Source: Agapanthus africanus
Taxonomy: Eukaryota; Streptophyta; Magnoliopsida; Asparagales; Amaryllidaceae
Direction: 5' to 3'
NCBI GenBank assembly: GCA_030015575.1
Contig: CM057342.1
Span: forward strand, 614,449,348-614,513,347
Length of the DNA: 64,000 bases
Made by a program: the position numbers and the translations under genes. This document shows, in pieces, positions 1 through 10,306 of the stretch (positions are counted from its first letter, which is position 1; every line of letters starts with the position of its first letter). The notes under the pieces were generated by a model. The model was not told the DNA's origin. It did not search any database and saw only the letters and a program-made list of their open reading frames with translations.

Positions 1-169
1 TATGGTATCTGATTGTAGCAAAAATGCGCAAAAAGCATTTACTTCAGGAACATTCAAAATTCAACGTATTTTTATGAAGATTAGCCCATTATGAAAACAT
101 ATGAATCGCCATTACATATAAAAGCTGGACTTCTGATGGAACCCTGGATGGAGTCCCCAGACATTTCAT

Positions 170-400
170 TTAAAATGAAAGAATCACTTCATTTGAAGTG
201 AAGGGTAATACTTCATTTGAAGTGTAGACCACACTTCGTTTGAAGTGTAGGTGGGACACCCTTGGTGGGGTCCACATCACTACAAATGAAGTGTTCCCTA
301 TTTCAAAAGTTGTGTGGACCCCACCCAGGGTGTCCCACTTATAGTGATGTGGCCCCCACAATAAGGCATTACCCATCAACTTCTACCAAGTTGACGCTAA
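170..400. repeat. Foldback (MITE-like) repeat
   Basis: Three near-identical palindromes (CACTTCATTTGAAGTG and variants) lie at 185-200, 210-225 and 232-247. They are followed by a long imperfect hairpin: the arm at 251-276 is the near-perfect reverse complement of 313-338, with about 36 bp between. The dense inverted-repeat structure and lack of coding content fit a small non-autonomous foldback element. Its exact ends and target duplication could not be fixed. Confidence 0.5.
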
Positions 401-2238
401 AATACCCCCAAGTATTTAAACGAAGATCTCAAAAGAGAATCTTGTCATTTTACATTATTTTGCAACGCTAAATGTAACTTACATTTAAGTTGTATATGAA
501 AACAAAACAAAATGAATAAAATATACATTCTTTTGTTTATATTGTGCTTTGATTTATTTTACTGGCATATGTGCGATTTTCCCTCTAAAATGATGCAATT
601 TGACGCGAGCTAGTAAGGTATCCCGTCTAAATGCATCATGAGACAATAAGGTGTAATTAACGACATACGCTTGCGGTGTCAGAAATATCGAACCCAAGAT
701 CTTCTGGTCAACTTTTAAAACACTAAATAACTTTGTTTTGTTTAAACCCACATTTGTTTCAACGTTCAAACGTTGGAGGTTCCTAAAGAGGGTAAACAAA
801 AATGGCGCCAACCTTTATTGATGTTCCGGCCGGTTGACTCAAGTGAAAAATTCAACAGGTAGGCGTAACGTAGACAAAGATGAATAAACACACCAAATCT
901 TGCTTGAAAACGTATGAATCTCGATTTAATTTTCATGTACTTTGCCCAAATTAACACAATGATGTTAGATATTAAAAATAAAAATACATCACAACAATGT
1001 TTTTGAATAGCGGGGTGTCTCGGCCTTTAAACTATTTAGCATAGAAGCATTCAAATGGAGAAAATAGATATACTCCAATCACTTCCCATACTTCCACATC
1101 TCCTCTACGGACATCTTTTGCAAATCTATCACATTCTCTCACCAATCCAAACACCAATTGATCACCTGGATTCTCGATGCCGTTGTTGATCCCAGCCGTA
1201 AGGAAATAGACTCCAATCACTTCACCCACTAAATTATTTGGGGCGTCCTAATAGAGAGCAAAGAAGACAACGGGTTGGATGGTGAAAAATGGGTAAAATC
1301 ATGGGAGCATGAGGGCTCAGAAGAGGGAACAGTTACAAACTTCGAACTCTGTGTTTCTTACACATTTTATTTTTCCTGAAATCTTGTGGTTTTCTTCCAC
1401 ATGGCTTTCCTATGTGGCACTCAATTGGGGCGTGTCAGTAGAAATTGCAACCACTCTCTTGGCATGTGGTTAACATAATAGATGTGTAACCTACTCTACA
1501 AGTATATACCAGCCTTTTTTAAATATTTTAGGTTGAGCCTTGTACCATTGTGGGATCTCTTCCGATAGGTGATTATATTTTCAGTCACATAGAATTGAAT
1601 ACCCCGTCTTTACAAGCTATTGGTACTTATTTTCTCAAAAGAATTAGCTTATCCTACTCCTCTATGACCTCTCTTTCCAAAAACATTCATATTTCCAGTA
1701 CAAGATATAGGTTTTCATATGAATAACCTTTTGTATTGAAGCAGGTTTACATCAGCTTAATATGAGGTCAAGTGGAAAGTGACATATATGCATGATTATG
1801 TATAGTGCAACTGGAAAGTTTCTGTATGACCAACTTACTTGCCGACTGAACCTATTCACTGATCTAATCGGACAACTATTCCACTTAATTATAATTAAAT
1901 TCAGATAATAGAATTTTGTAGCATATGCCCTACACAAAAGGCATTTGAAAATTCCCGCAAGCGATTGTCAACCAGTAAACTAGCAAATGATGGGGTCAAT
2001 TCATTAGCATAAACTGCAACTTGTGCACCTGTAAACGTATTGTAGTCCATTTGATTTTGTAGCAAGACGAAGTGGAAACATGCCCCTTAGTAAGAAACTG
2101 AATTTCAGACCAAGGTCCAAAATGAAGGGAAATCTCTTTGCACGTTTATACAACCAACTAATAGATCTCAGATTTCATCAATTTAATTGACCTATATGAT
2201 AGTTAAAAGCAACACCATGCCCTTCTACAAGATTAAGA
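401..2238. other. AT-rich host DNA, no gene seen
   Basis: No reading frame here has the codon content or motifs of a known protein on either strand. The remaining DUF789 exons, expected on the minus strand downstream of 2773, were looked for and not recognised. It could be a long intron or intergenic DNA. Confidence 0.5.
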
Positions 2239-2362
2239 CAATAGCAGAACATATATTGACAATATATTAAGCTGATCAATTTGTCAATATATGTTCTGCT
2301 ATTGACAATAGCAACAAACAAGTGAACAATATATTGACAATATATTAAGCTGATCAATTTGT
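2239..2362. repeat. Perfect inverted repeat plus local duplication
   Basis: A 23-bp arm at 2239-2261 is exactly reverse-complemented at 2282-2304, leaving a 20-bp loop. About 32-34 bp of the arm-plus-loop sequence is then repeated directly at about 2329-2362. The arrangement looks like a local template-switch or foldback duplication. The next 400 bp (2363-2772) show nothing recognisable and are probably intron of the minus-strand DUF789 gene. Confidence 0.7.
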
Positions 2363-2772
2363 GAACTTAATGAGACTTTATTTGTGGATCACAAACAAGA
2401 TCCTCCTTTGTTTTTGCAACACACAAAAACCATCTTAAGAATAAATCCTTTTGAGAGTTCTATATTTCGTAGACAAGAATGGATACTCTGGCTCAGTTCA
2501 TTTCATTGAATATTTATATTTTCCAACAAAATGCAAGTCTTCCAGTATTTGTTTCGTAGTGCTTGATTTTCTTTCCCGAAAAGAGAAAATTTAGCAAAAC
2601 TTTCTCACAGTTTGAATCACATTGTTTATTTCCCTAATCTAGTTATTCAAGTCTCGAAAATTTATAAGCAAGCAGCTATCAAATCAAAAAAGACAATGTA
2701 ATATCAGATTGAGTAAAGTAATTGGATAACAAGCGCAATCCAAAGACATTGAAAGCAGGTAGTGATCGATAC

Positions 2773-3732
2773 CTGTATTCACCATACAATTGGATGCCGG
2801 ATAAGTATGGCACATAATACTGAACAGCGTAATCGTGTCCATTCAGAAGAAGTGGAACGCCAGCACCATATGCACTCCACTCTTTAAATGATTCCCAAAG
2901 ATCCCCAAGGCTGAAGTATAGCCTGTACTCAGCATCACAAGTTCTCCAACCCCTCATTCTTTTCTATCAACCAAGAATTGCACGACATTAATAATCTGAA
3001 ACAGCGAATCTTAGACTTAACATAATTTCGATTCAAGATATACGCTAAATGACAATTGCCAATTTTTATCAGCTTACCAAAGAAATTATAAAAACGACAG
3101 CCAGAAACATAAGCAAGATGCTAACTTTTTACAAAATTATTTCAACGAAAACCAAAATAGCTAGAACCATGCAACAGTTATTGTTTTTTAACTAATAAAT
3201 AGTCTTTACATAAATAAAATAAAATAAAAACAAAACTACAGACTTATAATTGCAGATATTTACAATATAAATATATGAAACATTAAACTTAAAAATGAAT
3301 AAACAAATTTCTAATTGGTAATAAATTGAAAAGAGGAAAATGTTTAAGCAACAAAAGGGATACTACTTTGAGGCCAAAAAAAATTACTTTTTTTACCAAA
3401 ATGAAGCAAGGAATTGAGCAAAACTCTATATCAATCAGAAAGCTAAAACATTTCCGTTTCCTTTTTTTCATAAATCCTTACATTGTTTACCTCAGAGACA
3501 CATCGAGCAGCAACAAATGGCATTGTCGCATCCAAGAACCGATCCAAATTACTCAATCGACCCCCAAAATCGCCCAACGAAGCCTTCTCAGAACCTCCTC
3601 CGATTCCTCCGACATCGCCGGAGAACCGCCGGATCCACCACCGCCTCTCGACGAGTTCCGACGATCGTCGTAACAACTCCTACGAGCCTTCGTGTTTCTC
3701 CTCGCGAATTGAAGGCTCGTCGTCCCCAGCAT
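2773..3732 (-). CDS. DUF789 family gene, first two coding exons (incomplete)
   Basis: Two minus-strand exons encode the N-terminal half of a plant DUF789 protein, a family of unknown function. Exon 1 (to 3491) contains the family signature [14 protein letters not shown] and ends at a GAG/GTAAAC donor. Exon 2 (2963-2773) follows a GATAG acceptor, encodes [30 protein letters not shown] and [14 protein letters not shown], and ends at an ACAG/GTATCG donor. The intron between them is 527 bp and in phase 0. The rest of the domain, usually in downstream exons, is not recognisable in the remaining 2.7 kb. The best ATG (3732, giving [12 protein letters not shown], which resembles family N-termini) is in a different frame from SNLDRFL, and that frame meets a TAG at about 3680-3682. 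Either exon 1 carries a frameshift or the start differs. The gene may be decayed or run off the window. The family call is firm; function in the plant is unsure. Confidence 0.7.
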
Positions 3733-3803
3733 CTTGAATCCGAAGTTGGAATCCCTAATTCCAACTCCGGATCAAGAATACGCTACGAAACCCTAAGCTA
3801 TTT

Positions 3804-3835
<32 letters not shown>
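3804..3835. repeat. GA/CT microsatellite in the presumed 5' UTR
   Basis: A nearly pure GA dinucleotide run reads as CT repeats on the minus strand between the TATA box and the start region of the DUF789 gene. Pyrimidine-rich CT tracts are common in plant 5' UTRs. Confidence 0.85.
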
Positions 3836-3836
<1 letters not shown>

Positions 3837-3896
3837 TGAAGGGAACGTAACGGAAATGGGAGAAAGGGAAAGGTTTGTACGATGAAGGCGATGGCG

Positions 3897-3904
3897 TATT
3901 TATA
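3897..3904 (-). promoter_or_regulatory. Probable TATA box of the DUF789 gene
   Basis: The minus strand reads TATAAATA here, about 165 bp upstream of the candidate ATG at 3732 and upstream of the CT-rich leader. Spacing is normal for a plant core promoter. Confidence 0.55.
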
Positions 3905-4255
3905 ATGAGAAAGAAAGAAATTTGAGGAAGAAGGTGAGATGGGATATGGATGGGGATTATTCGATTTGTGAGGGGTAAGAGATTGTTTCCGCGTTTTTTA
4001 TTAGTTGGCTGTTGGCTGCTCGAATTGGAGCTCGCTGTCTGGATCCTTAGAATTTTCGATTACGACCCTGATTTATCTATTTTAGCATATGTAGTTTCAA
4101 TTTGCATAAACGAATTGTGTCGTATGATATGGGATGGGGTCCGCCGCCGCCCAATGGCCGCGGGCGGTGGTGAGACCGAGCTCCTGAGGATGGGGCCCTC
4201 CACTTAAGCCAAGGACCCCCACCACCTGTTTGATGCCATTTTCAGGGTTGCGTAC
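3905..4255. other. Host DNA upstream of the DUF789 gene, ending in the CGTAC duplication
   Basis: No gene is seen. GC content rises after about 4135. The last five bases (4251-4255, CGTAC) are the target-site duplication of element O and recur at 59942-59946, so the original host sequence continues there. Confidence 0.8.
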
Positions 4256-5014
4256 TGATGATGCTCGATATCAGTGATCTCCCAGATAACGCCGCGTGGC
4301 AGATGACGTGTCCCAGAGCATGCAAGAAAGGACCCACAATGGCTGACCAGACTGCTCATGTGCCCGTCCCACAAACAAACGCTGGCTCACCTCCAAACCC
4401 CCTGCACAATTGGCCTCCTCGGCCCTCTCAGCTCGTCTCCGGGCTGCCACAGAACCAAGATACCTCGACTCTCCCACTCGTCCGCGAGCTCTCCCGCCGA
4501 GGTCATCTTCTTCGGTCTCATCGACCGACCAACGACACCACTCATAGGCGCAACCGCCATCCCGCGAATCTCGCCATACTCGAGATATCCGCCGGCCACG
4601 TCCCACGTTCCACACCATCACGATACCCCATTAACGAGCATGTCTCGCCATTAATGCGGGATCCCGTCCATCACGCGGGCGTGACGTCGGGAGCGTAACA
4701 GCCGGCGTGATTCTCTCGCCTGCCTGCCTGCTGCCACCGCTATATAAACCCTCCTTCAGACTGTTCAAGTAAGCAATTTTCCACTCATTAAGCCGTTACT
4801 CTGTTCGGATTTCCTCTCTAACTTGACCGTCGGAGGGTCCTCGGTGGTATAACCACCCCGGGACTTCCTTGCGGGTAGCTCGGCAACAACAACCTCAAAC
4901 CCATTGAGATCCACACGATTCAGGAGCCAGCCTCCAGATCCAATCTCAGCCGTACATCGCCGTCATCAGCAGATCAACAGAAGGTAATATCTTGACGCGA
5001 TCCAACCCGCGTCA
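4256..5014 (+). repeat. Element O 5' LTR
   Basis: The 759-bp repeat aligns end to end with 59182-59941. It starts TG and ends CA and carries a TATA box (CTATATAAAC) at 4740-4749. Reading frames across it are not conserved as protein. Confidence 0.9.
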
Positions 5015-5016
5015 GC

Positions 5017-5033
5017 TGGCGCCGTATGTGGGA
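5017..5033 (+). promoter_or_regulatory. Element O primer-binding site
   Basis: TGGCGCCGTATGTGGGA lies two bases after the LTR. The TGGCGCCG start also occurs in element E's primer site and is typical of Tat/Ogre/Athila elements. The priming tRNA is not settled here. Confidence 0.7.
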
Positions 5034-5081
5034 ACTCCTTGATTCCACAAAAACAAAAGTTCATCTTCCGATCTCAACCCA

Positions 5082-5790
5082 ATGGCGAGCGGTCACCACG
5101 ACGATCCAACCACTAGCCGCCGCCTCCCCCACAATGGAGGCGCGGACGAATCTCCTCCTCCGAACGCCATCAACACCCTAGCCGTCCGGATAGACCGACT
5201 CGCGTCCGTCGTGGACGCGCTCGTCCGTGTCCAAACGGCGGGGTTCCAGGGGGCACTCTGCCAATAAGTGGAAAGACAGGGGAGTCGATCAGTTGGAGTC
5301 ATGTCCTAAGCTCCCCAGGTCGCCGCTCCCCCACCTCGGAAACGGGACCCCTACAGAGGGAGAGAAGACTCTGCTCGCGTCGGCACTGCCGACCACCGCC
5401 TCGCTACCTCCTGCGGCCGCCGATCTCCCGGGCCAACATATTCTATGACCCGATGGACACCCGGCAGTTCAACATCGAGGTCTGTCGCTCGAGTGCCTCG
5501 CCCCGAGCCCCTGCGTGCTCCTGTCCCTCTCGAGGAGATGTCGATCAGTTCGCCTGCTCCCAGGCATGACCAACACCCCCTCCCTCGACGGGGTCGCACC
5601 GATGGGACTCGTCACGACAGCTCAAAGACTACCTCTCCAGGGGACCTGAGGAACCTCATCGAGAGGAACCGGGGCCGCGGCCAGACACAGGTCTCCAACG
5701 GCAGGGGCCAAAGTTCAGAATGTGCCGAATCGTCGAGATACCATGGCCGGCTCGACGCCCTCGAAAAGAAGATCGAGGGCATGCATTGAG
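5082..5790 (+). pseudogene. Element O gag N-terminal remnant
   Basis: A start at 5082 opens a reading frame beginning MASGHHDDPTTSRR with a heptad-like IDRLASVVDALVRVQ stretch. Farther on, a fragment with DLRNLIERNRGRG and LDALEKKIEGMH resembles the charged, coiled-coil-rich N-terminal part of plant Tat-type gag. No capsid core or zinc knuckle follows; the tandem array begins soon after. It is a broken fossil with several breaks. Assignment rests on position after the primer site and on composition. Confidence 0.5.
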
Positions 5791-5839
5791 AAGGTCGCCA
5801 CTCGAGCGACGGGGCTAAATACGCCGTCGACTCGCTCAC

Positions 5840-6900
5840 AAAGCCCTTACCAAGAGGCAGCTGAGCGGCTACCCTGCTCGGCTATCCCTGGCTGGTAGTT
5901 CCATACCCCACGATGCCAGGGATCAAAGCCCTCATCAAGAAGCAACCGGGCAACTTCACTGCTCGGTCCATCCTTAGCCACCTCTTACGGGCCTTCCAGC
6001 GCTAAGGATCGAAGCCCTCATCAAGAGGCGACCGAGCGGCTACCCTGCTTGGTCATCCCTGGCTGGTAACTCCTTACCCACGACGCCAGGGATCAAAGCC
6101 ATCATCAAGAGACGGCCGAGTGACTACCCTGCTCGGTCATCCCTGGCTGGTAACTCCTTACCCTTAACGCCAGAGATCAAAGCCCTCACCAAGAGGCGGC
6201 CAAGCAGCTAACCTGCTCGGCCAGCTATCCTGCTCGGCTATCCCTGGCTGGTAACTCCTTACCCTCAACGCCAGGGATCAAAGCCCTCACCAAGAGGCGA
6301 CCGAGCAGCTTCACTGCTCGGTCCATCCTTAGCTACCTCTTACGGGCCTTCCAACGCTAAGGATCAAAGCCCTCACAAAGAGACAGTCGAGCGGCTACCC
6401 TGCTCGGCTATCCCTGGCTGGTAACTCCTTACCCACAACGCCAGGGATCGAAGCCCTCATCAAGAGGCAGCCGAGCGGCTACCCTGCTCGGCTATCCCTG
6501 GCTTGTAGTTCCCTACCCCATGACGCCAGGTATCAAAGCCCTCGCGAAGAGGCACCGTGCAGTAACCCTGTTTAGCCCGTCCTTAAGGATCAAAGTTCTT
6601 GCTAAGAGGCACCGGGCAGTAACCCTGCTCGGCCCGTGCTCAGTAAGCCTCTTACGGCCCCTCCCGCGCTAAGGATCAAAAACCCTCATCAAGAGGCAAC
6701 CGGGCCCGCCCTTGCTCGGTTATCCTTGGCCGGTAGCTCCCTACCCCAAAACACCAGGGATCAAAGCCCTCGCCAAGAGGCACCGGGCAGTAACCCTGTT
6801 CGGCCCGTCCTTAAGAATCAAATCCATCGCCAAGAGGCACTGGGCAGTAACCCTGTTCGGTCCGTCCTTAGTAGGCCTCTTACGGCCCCTCCCGCGCTTA
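5840..6900 (+). repeat. Element O tandem array, first block (about 84-bp units)
   Basis: About 12-13 imperfect copies of an 84-86-bp unit. Each unit has a stem such as GCCGAGC/GCTCGGC, then ATCCCTGGC paired with GCCAGGGAT (for example 5884-5892 with 5915-5923). A second unit type has ATCCTTAGC/GCTAAGGAT instead (5970-5978 with 6001-6009). Shortened units occur near 6550-6650 and 6790-6890. Element A interrupts the array, which continues at 14820. Confidence 0.9.
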
Positions 6901-7147
6901 GTGTAGCAACCCTAATTTTCCTATACAAATTTTTTTTATTCAATATTTTTTTCAAAATCCATAAAGGGGTATTTTATTGCCTGAGCACAAGACTAAGTGA
7001 TTATTTTGTTTTTAATTACAAGTTACAAGAATATAATAACTCCATTTTTAGTGTACAAGAAATTACTTTAAATTTAATGTCTACTTGGAGTATTTACTCT
7101 TGCTGCCATCACTTTAAGTATTTATTTCACACCATAATTAAAAGAAG

Positions 7148-7215
7148 GAGCTTGTAGCTCATTGGTAATACCTTGCACTGCTGAACCCAGCCACCAGAGT
7201 TCAAATCTCATACCC
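7148..7215 (+). repeat. tRNA-like (Pol III box) segment within the LTR
   Basis: A-box-like TAGCTCATTGG (7155-7165) and B-box-like GAGTTCAAATCTC (7197-7209) are about 31 bp apart, like a tRNA-derived SINE head. A T-rich tail follows to about 7254. Copies occur at 11864-11918, and on the minus strand at 20264-20317 and about 57891-57943. It does not fold as a complete tRNA. Confidence 0.5.
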
Positions 7216-7586
7216 CACATTATTTTTAATATTGTTTTGTTTTAAATTTTATAGAAGCCCAACAGTCCAACAGCCATAACTCCAGAATTTCCCACTACAC
7301 CCACAAAGTTAGATGTTTCAGTGCCTACCCCCGGCAACCCCCCACCTCCCGACCACCGGACTCGGCCGGGATCGGCCGAGTCGGCCGGCGGACCGACCGA
7401 CTCGGGCCGGCGCCGCCGGCCGGACTCAGCCGGACCGCCAAGTCCCCTGAAGAAAAATTGTGCCCCTTCACCTCCCCACCTCCTCTGTATACTTTAATTT
7501 TTCAGATCGTTTCCAGAGAGCACAATAACTCTCATTCAATCCATTTTTAATACATTTTTCCTATTTTTTTTACATTTTTTAATTAA

Positions 7587-7628
7587 AAACCCTACACATA
7601 CCCTAACTCTAGCCTAACCCTATAAATA
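7587..7628 (+). promoter_or_regulatory. LTR promoter: telo-box and TATA box
   Basis: AAACCCTAC, a plant telo-box-like motif, lies about 25 bp before CTATAAATA (7620-7628), within a run of CCCTAA-like motifs. The same order is found in all four LTR copies of elements A and B. Transcription would start near 7650, making the first part of the LTR U3 and leaving about 2.4 kb of R/U5. Confidence 0.6.
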
Positions 7629-10093
7629 CACCCCTACCTCCTACCCTCTCATCCCAAAATTCTGAGCCCACTCTCTCAAAATCTCAAGAAACCTTATGTA
7701 CTTTGAAAACGAGCGAAAGGTGAAGCCCCGACGAAATCGACGGCGAACTTCCGGTGATCGTGCTAGGAACTCTCGGCGACGAATCGACGTACCGGCGAAC
7801 CCTCTACTTCCCTCTCACTCTCTAGTGTTGCCCAAACCCGTAAGTCCCATTCTAAGCTCTCTTTCTCTCTTTTCTAAAATACGGCATTACAAACCCGACG
7901 GAATCGGCACAAATCCGATTTCCGATTCGATTTTTCTTATAAACTTCACTTCTCATTATTTCAATTATGTTTAAACTCTATCATGTTGACTATTAAGCAC
8001 TAAACAACTAAATTGATCAAAGTTAAATACATGAAATGATAACGTTTCTATTTATCGTATATTTTCACTTAAATACCACATTGTTCCAATTTCACATTGA
8101 ACTCCATTAAACCTTGCTATAACTATAAATAGAGCACGAGATAATGAACTACCTCCTCACACACTTCCATCTAAACATAGTACTATAATCTTGGAAATTT
8201 AGAATACGTGAAAACCAACCTTTCATTAAAATACCCTTTACTTAATAAAACTTTTAGTATTGATACATTGTTATAAATACATAACTTTTGAAATAATAAA
8301 ATATATCTAGACTCATCCAATTAAGGACTGTAACATTCATTAGGAAAAGTTGTGAACTTTCAGTCGTTTATCTAAACCTGACTTTGTGGTGTCTAGGCTA
8401 GACAAGTGAGAAAGGCAACTTTAAAAGGCCCGTCTCACGGTGATTCGTGAGCGGATCCCTCCTTTCTTCACTTGTACTTACCTGGCCACAATTGGCGGTG
8501 AAGAGGCGATTTGAACTTGTCACTAGAACATAAAATACGAGAAAACGACATCTTTACAAATAAATACCATTTACTTAATAAAACCGTATTCTAAAGGATT
8601 AGTATTTATAAAATCTTTGCAAAGCGCCGTTACAACCCATTTTGGAGAACCCGTTCGGGATGGTGCGGATTATCGCACATCCTCGGACTTAGTAGTGCGA
8701 GATTCAGACCTCCGCAAGGAGCATTCGGTCTCGAAAGGTTTAAAATACGACATCTTAAGAAAAATGAGATTTTTGGAATATAAAATATTTATTAAAATCA
8801 ATTTTGTATAAATATATGTATATTTATCATTTAAATATCTATTTTATTATAATATAAATGTTCCACTTTTTTTCTAAAAATCACAAGAATCGGTTTACAC
8901 TAAAATACCATGAATTCAATATAATCACCATTTACACATAAATACCTTTATTTATGGAATTATGATATTTTCACTAGAAATATCACAAAATAAAATTACA
9001 CTCATTACAACTATAAAAACGAATAATAAATACTTGGGGTGTATCTTGAAAACTATACAAAAGTATGTTTACATAAAACCCCCTCAAGTTTTATAAATTA
9101 CCCTAAGGACCCTAGTAAATATAGAACTTCGATTTACATCTCTACTGTCTGACTCGGGTTTGAGTCTGATCATAATCTGATACCATATAAATCTTCAATA
9201 TTACAATTCAACATTAACACACGAATTCATGAATCCAGTTATCAATCTATTTCAACTTGACTGAACCAAACCATGGATATACTTTCCATGTACATGAATC
9301 CAGTTTACATCCATTACATCCGTTACTGATATCATGGTTTCGGTCAGTCATCCAACTATACAACTTATACAATACAATATAACAATACAAAACAAAACAC
9401 TATGGGGTTTAAGGGGTAGATTGGTACGGAAGGTGTTAGATGTGGCACGAGACTGCAAGATTAAGACACCTAACTTATATTCAGTGTGCCGTTGTTCCGG
9501 GCTTTCTAACGGAGCCTCGTACTTTCAGTTTGCCCTAGTCTCTAGCATATAGAGACTCCTCTCGTATACACTGGCATCCTTCTGTACCAAGCTACAAACA
9601 ACAGCGTTAATACTAAATACAACATTACAACAATATAATTCAACTTTAAAAGATACATTCTTATTCTGTCTATTCTATTTTCTCCCTTATCTTTGGGACT
9701 TACCGAGCGACCTGTTCGCTGACGACATTCTCTTTCTTTCTTCCTTGAATGTCGTCAGGTGTTTCGGACCTTTTGGAGACAGAGCCCAGCATCAAGGACT
9801 TGGACCAAATTATTGAAGACCCAGAGCTCTAGCTTCATTGTACATTTCCATTCAGTACCTTTAATTTCCTGTTATGCCATGGTTTAGGCATTGTTTTTAC
9901 TTCAGTTGTATTTCCTTTTCATGCATTGTACAAAAGAATGTTAATAAATAAAGTTGCTGTTATTTTTATATCTCTTGTCTCTTGTGATTACTTTTATATT
10001 GCTTAGATACGCTTAGCGTATTTACTTCACAGTAAATATGTAGCGGACCTCGTTGCGTCCCCTTCGCCGTATACCGGGAAGCGGGGCGTGACA

Positions 10094-10306
10094 GGTTTTG
10101 TTGGTGGCCCATGCAGGTCAAAGCTGTATAGAATCATACTATGCAGTTCTGTTCTGCGTGAACAACCTAAGCAATATAACACAAGAACCAGCAACTAAAA
10201 CATTCTTTACAATTCATGTTCCTTGAATCTTACCATTTCATATTCATTGAATCTTATCATTTCGAATATTTTGAATCTGTCATAACCCAAATTTTTCTTT
10301 AAGGTT
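10094..10306 (+). other. Element A leader between LTR and gag
   Basis: The sequence after the LTR reads GGTTTTGTTGGTGGCCCATG. The initiator-methionine primer site TGGTATCAGAGC, usual in chromoviruses, is absent. TGGTGGCCCATG, about 9 nt inside, is the only TGG-starting candidate. Element B has the same sequence on the minus strand just left of 55000. Confidence 0.6.

Larger units (their letters stand above)
6902..10093 (+). repeat. Element A 5' LTR (3.19 kb)
   Basis: It is collinear with 11610-14819. Landmarks are a tRNA-like segment (7148-7215), a GC-rich CGGCCGAGTC block (about 7340-7440), a telo-box plus TATA (7587-7628), the leader module shared with element E (8365-8515) and a perfect 12-bp hairpin (9719-9758). 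Short reading frames in it, such as those starting at 7696 and 9334, recur only because the LTR is repeated. Confidence 0.92.

Noticed and set aside
1032-1229. Minus-strand frame with a repeated EVIGVY motif
   Set aside because: It reflects a short local repeat (TCCAATCACTTC-like, near 1076 and 1210) and matches no protein family I recognise.
3326-3885. Plus-strand frames of 84-122 residues across the DUF789 first exon
   Set aside because: They are antisense shadows of the GC-rich exon and the GA repeat; the minus strand has the family motifs and splice sites.
4258-4698. Long frames on both strands within O's 5' LTR and again near 59110-59560
   Set aside because: They lie inside a repeated LTR, are GC-rich and are not conserved as protein between the two copies.
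5840-6900. CRISPR array or rDNA spacer
   Set aside because: Units are contiguous with no unique spacers and continue on both sides of element A within a plant Tat-type element.
7148-7215. Functional tRNA gene
   Set aside because: A- and B-box-like motifs are present but acceptor and anticodon stems do not pair, and the T-rich tail suggests a SINE head.
7696-7974. Repeated 92-residue frame MYFENERKVKPRR (also at 12404)
   Set aside because: It recurs only because the LTR is duplicated; it sits just after the LTR TATA box and shows no domain.
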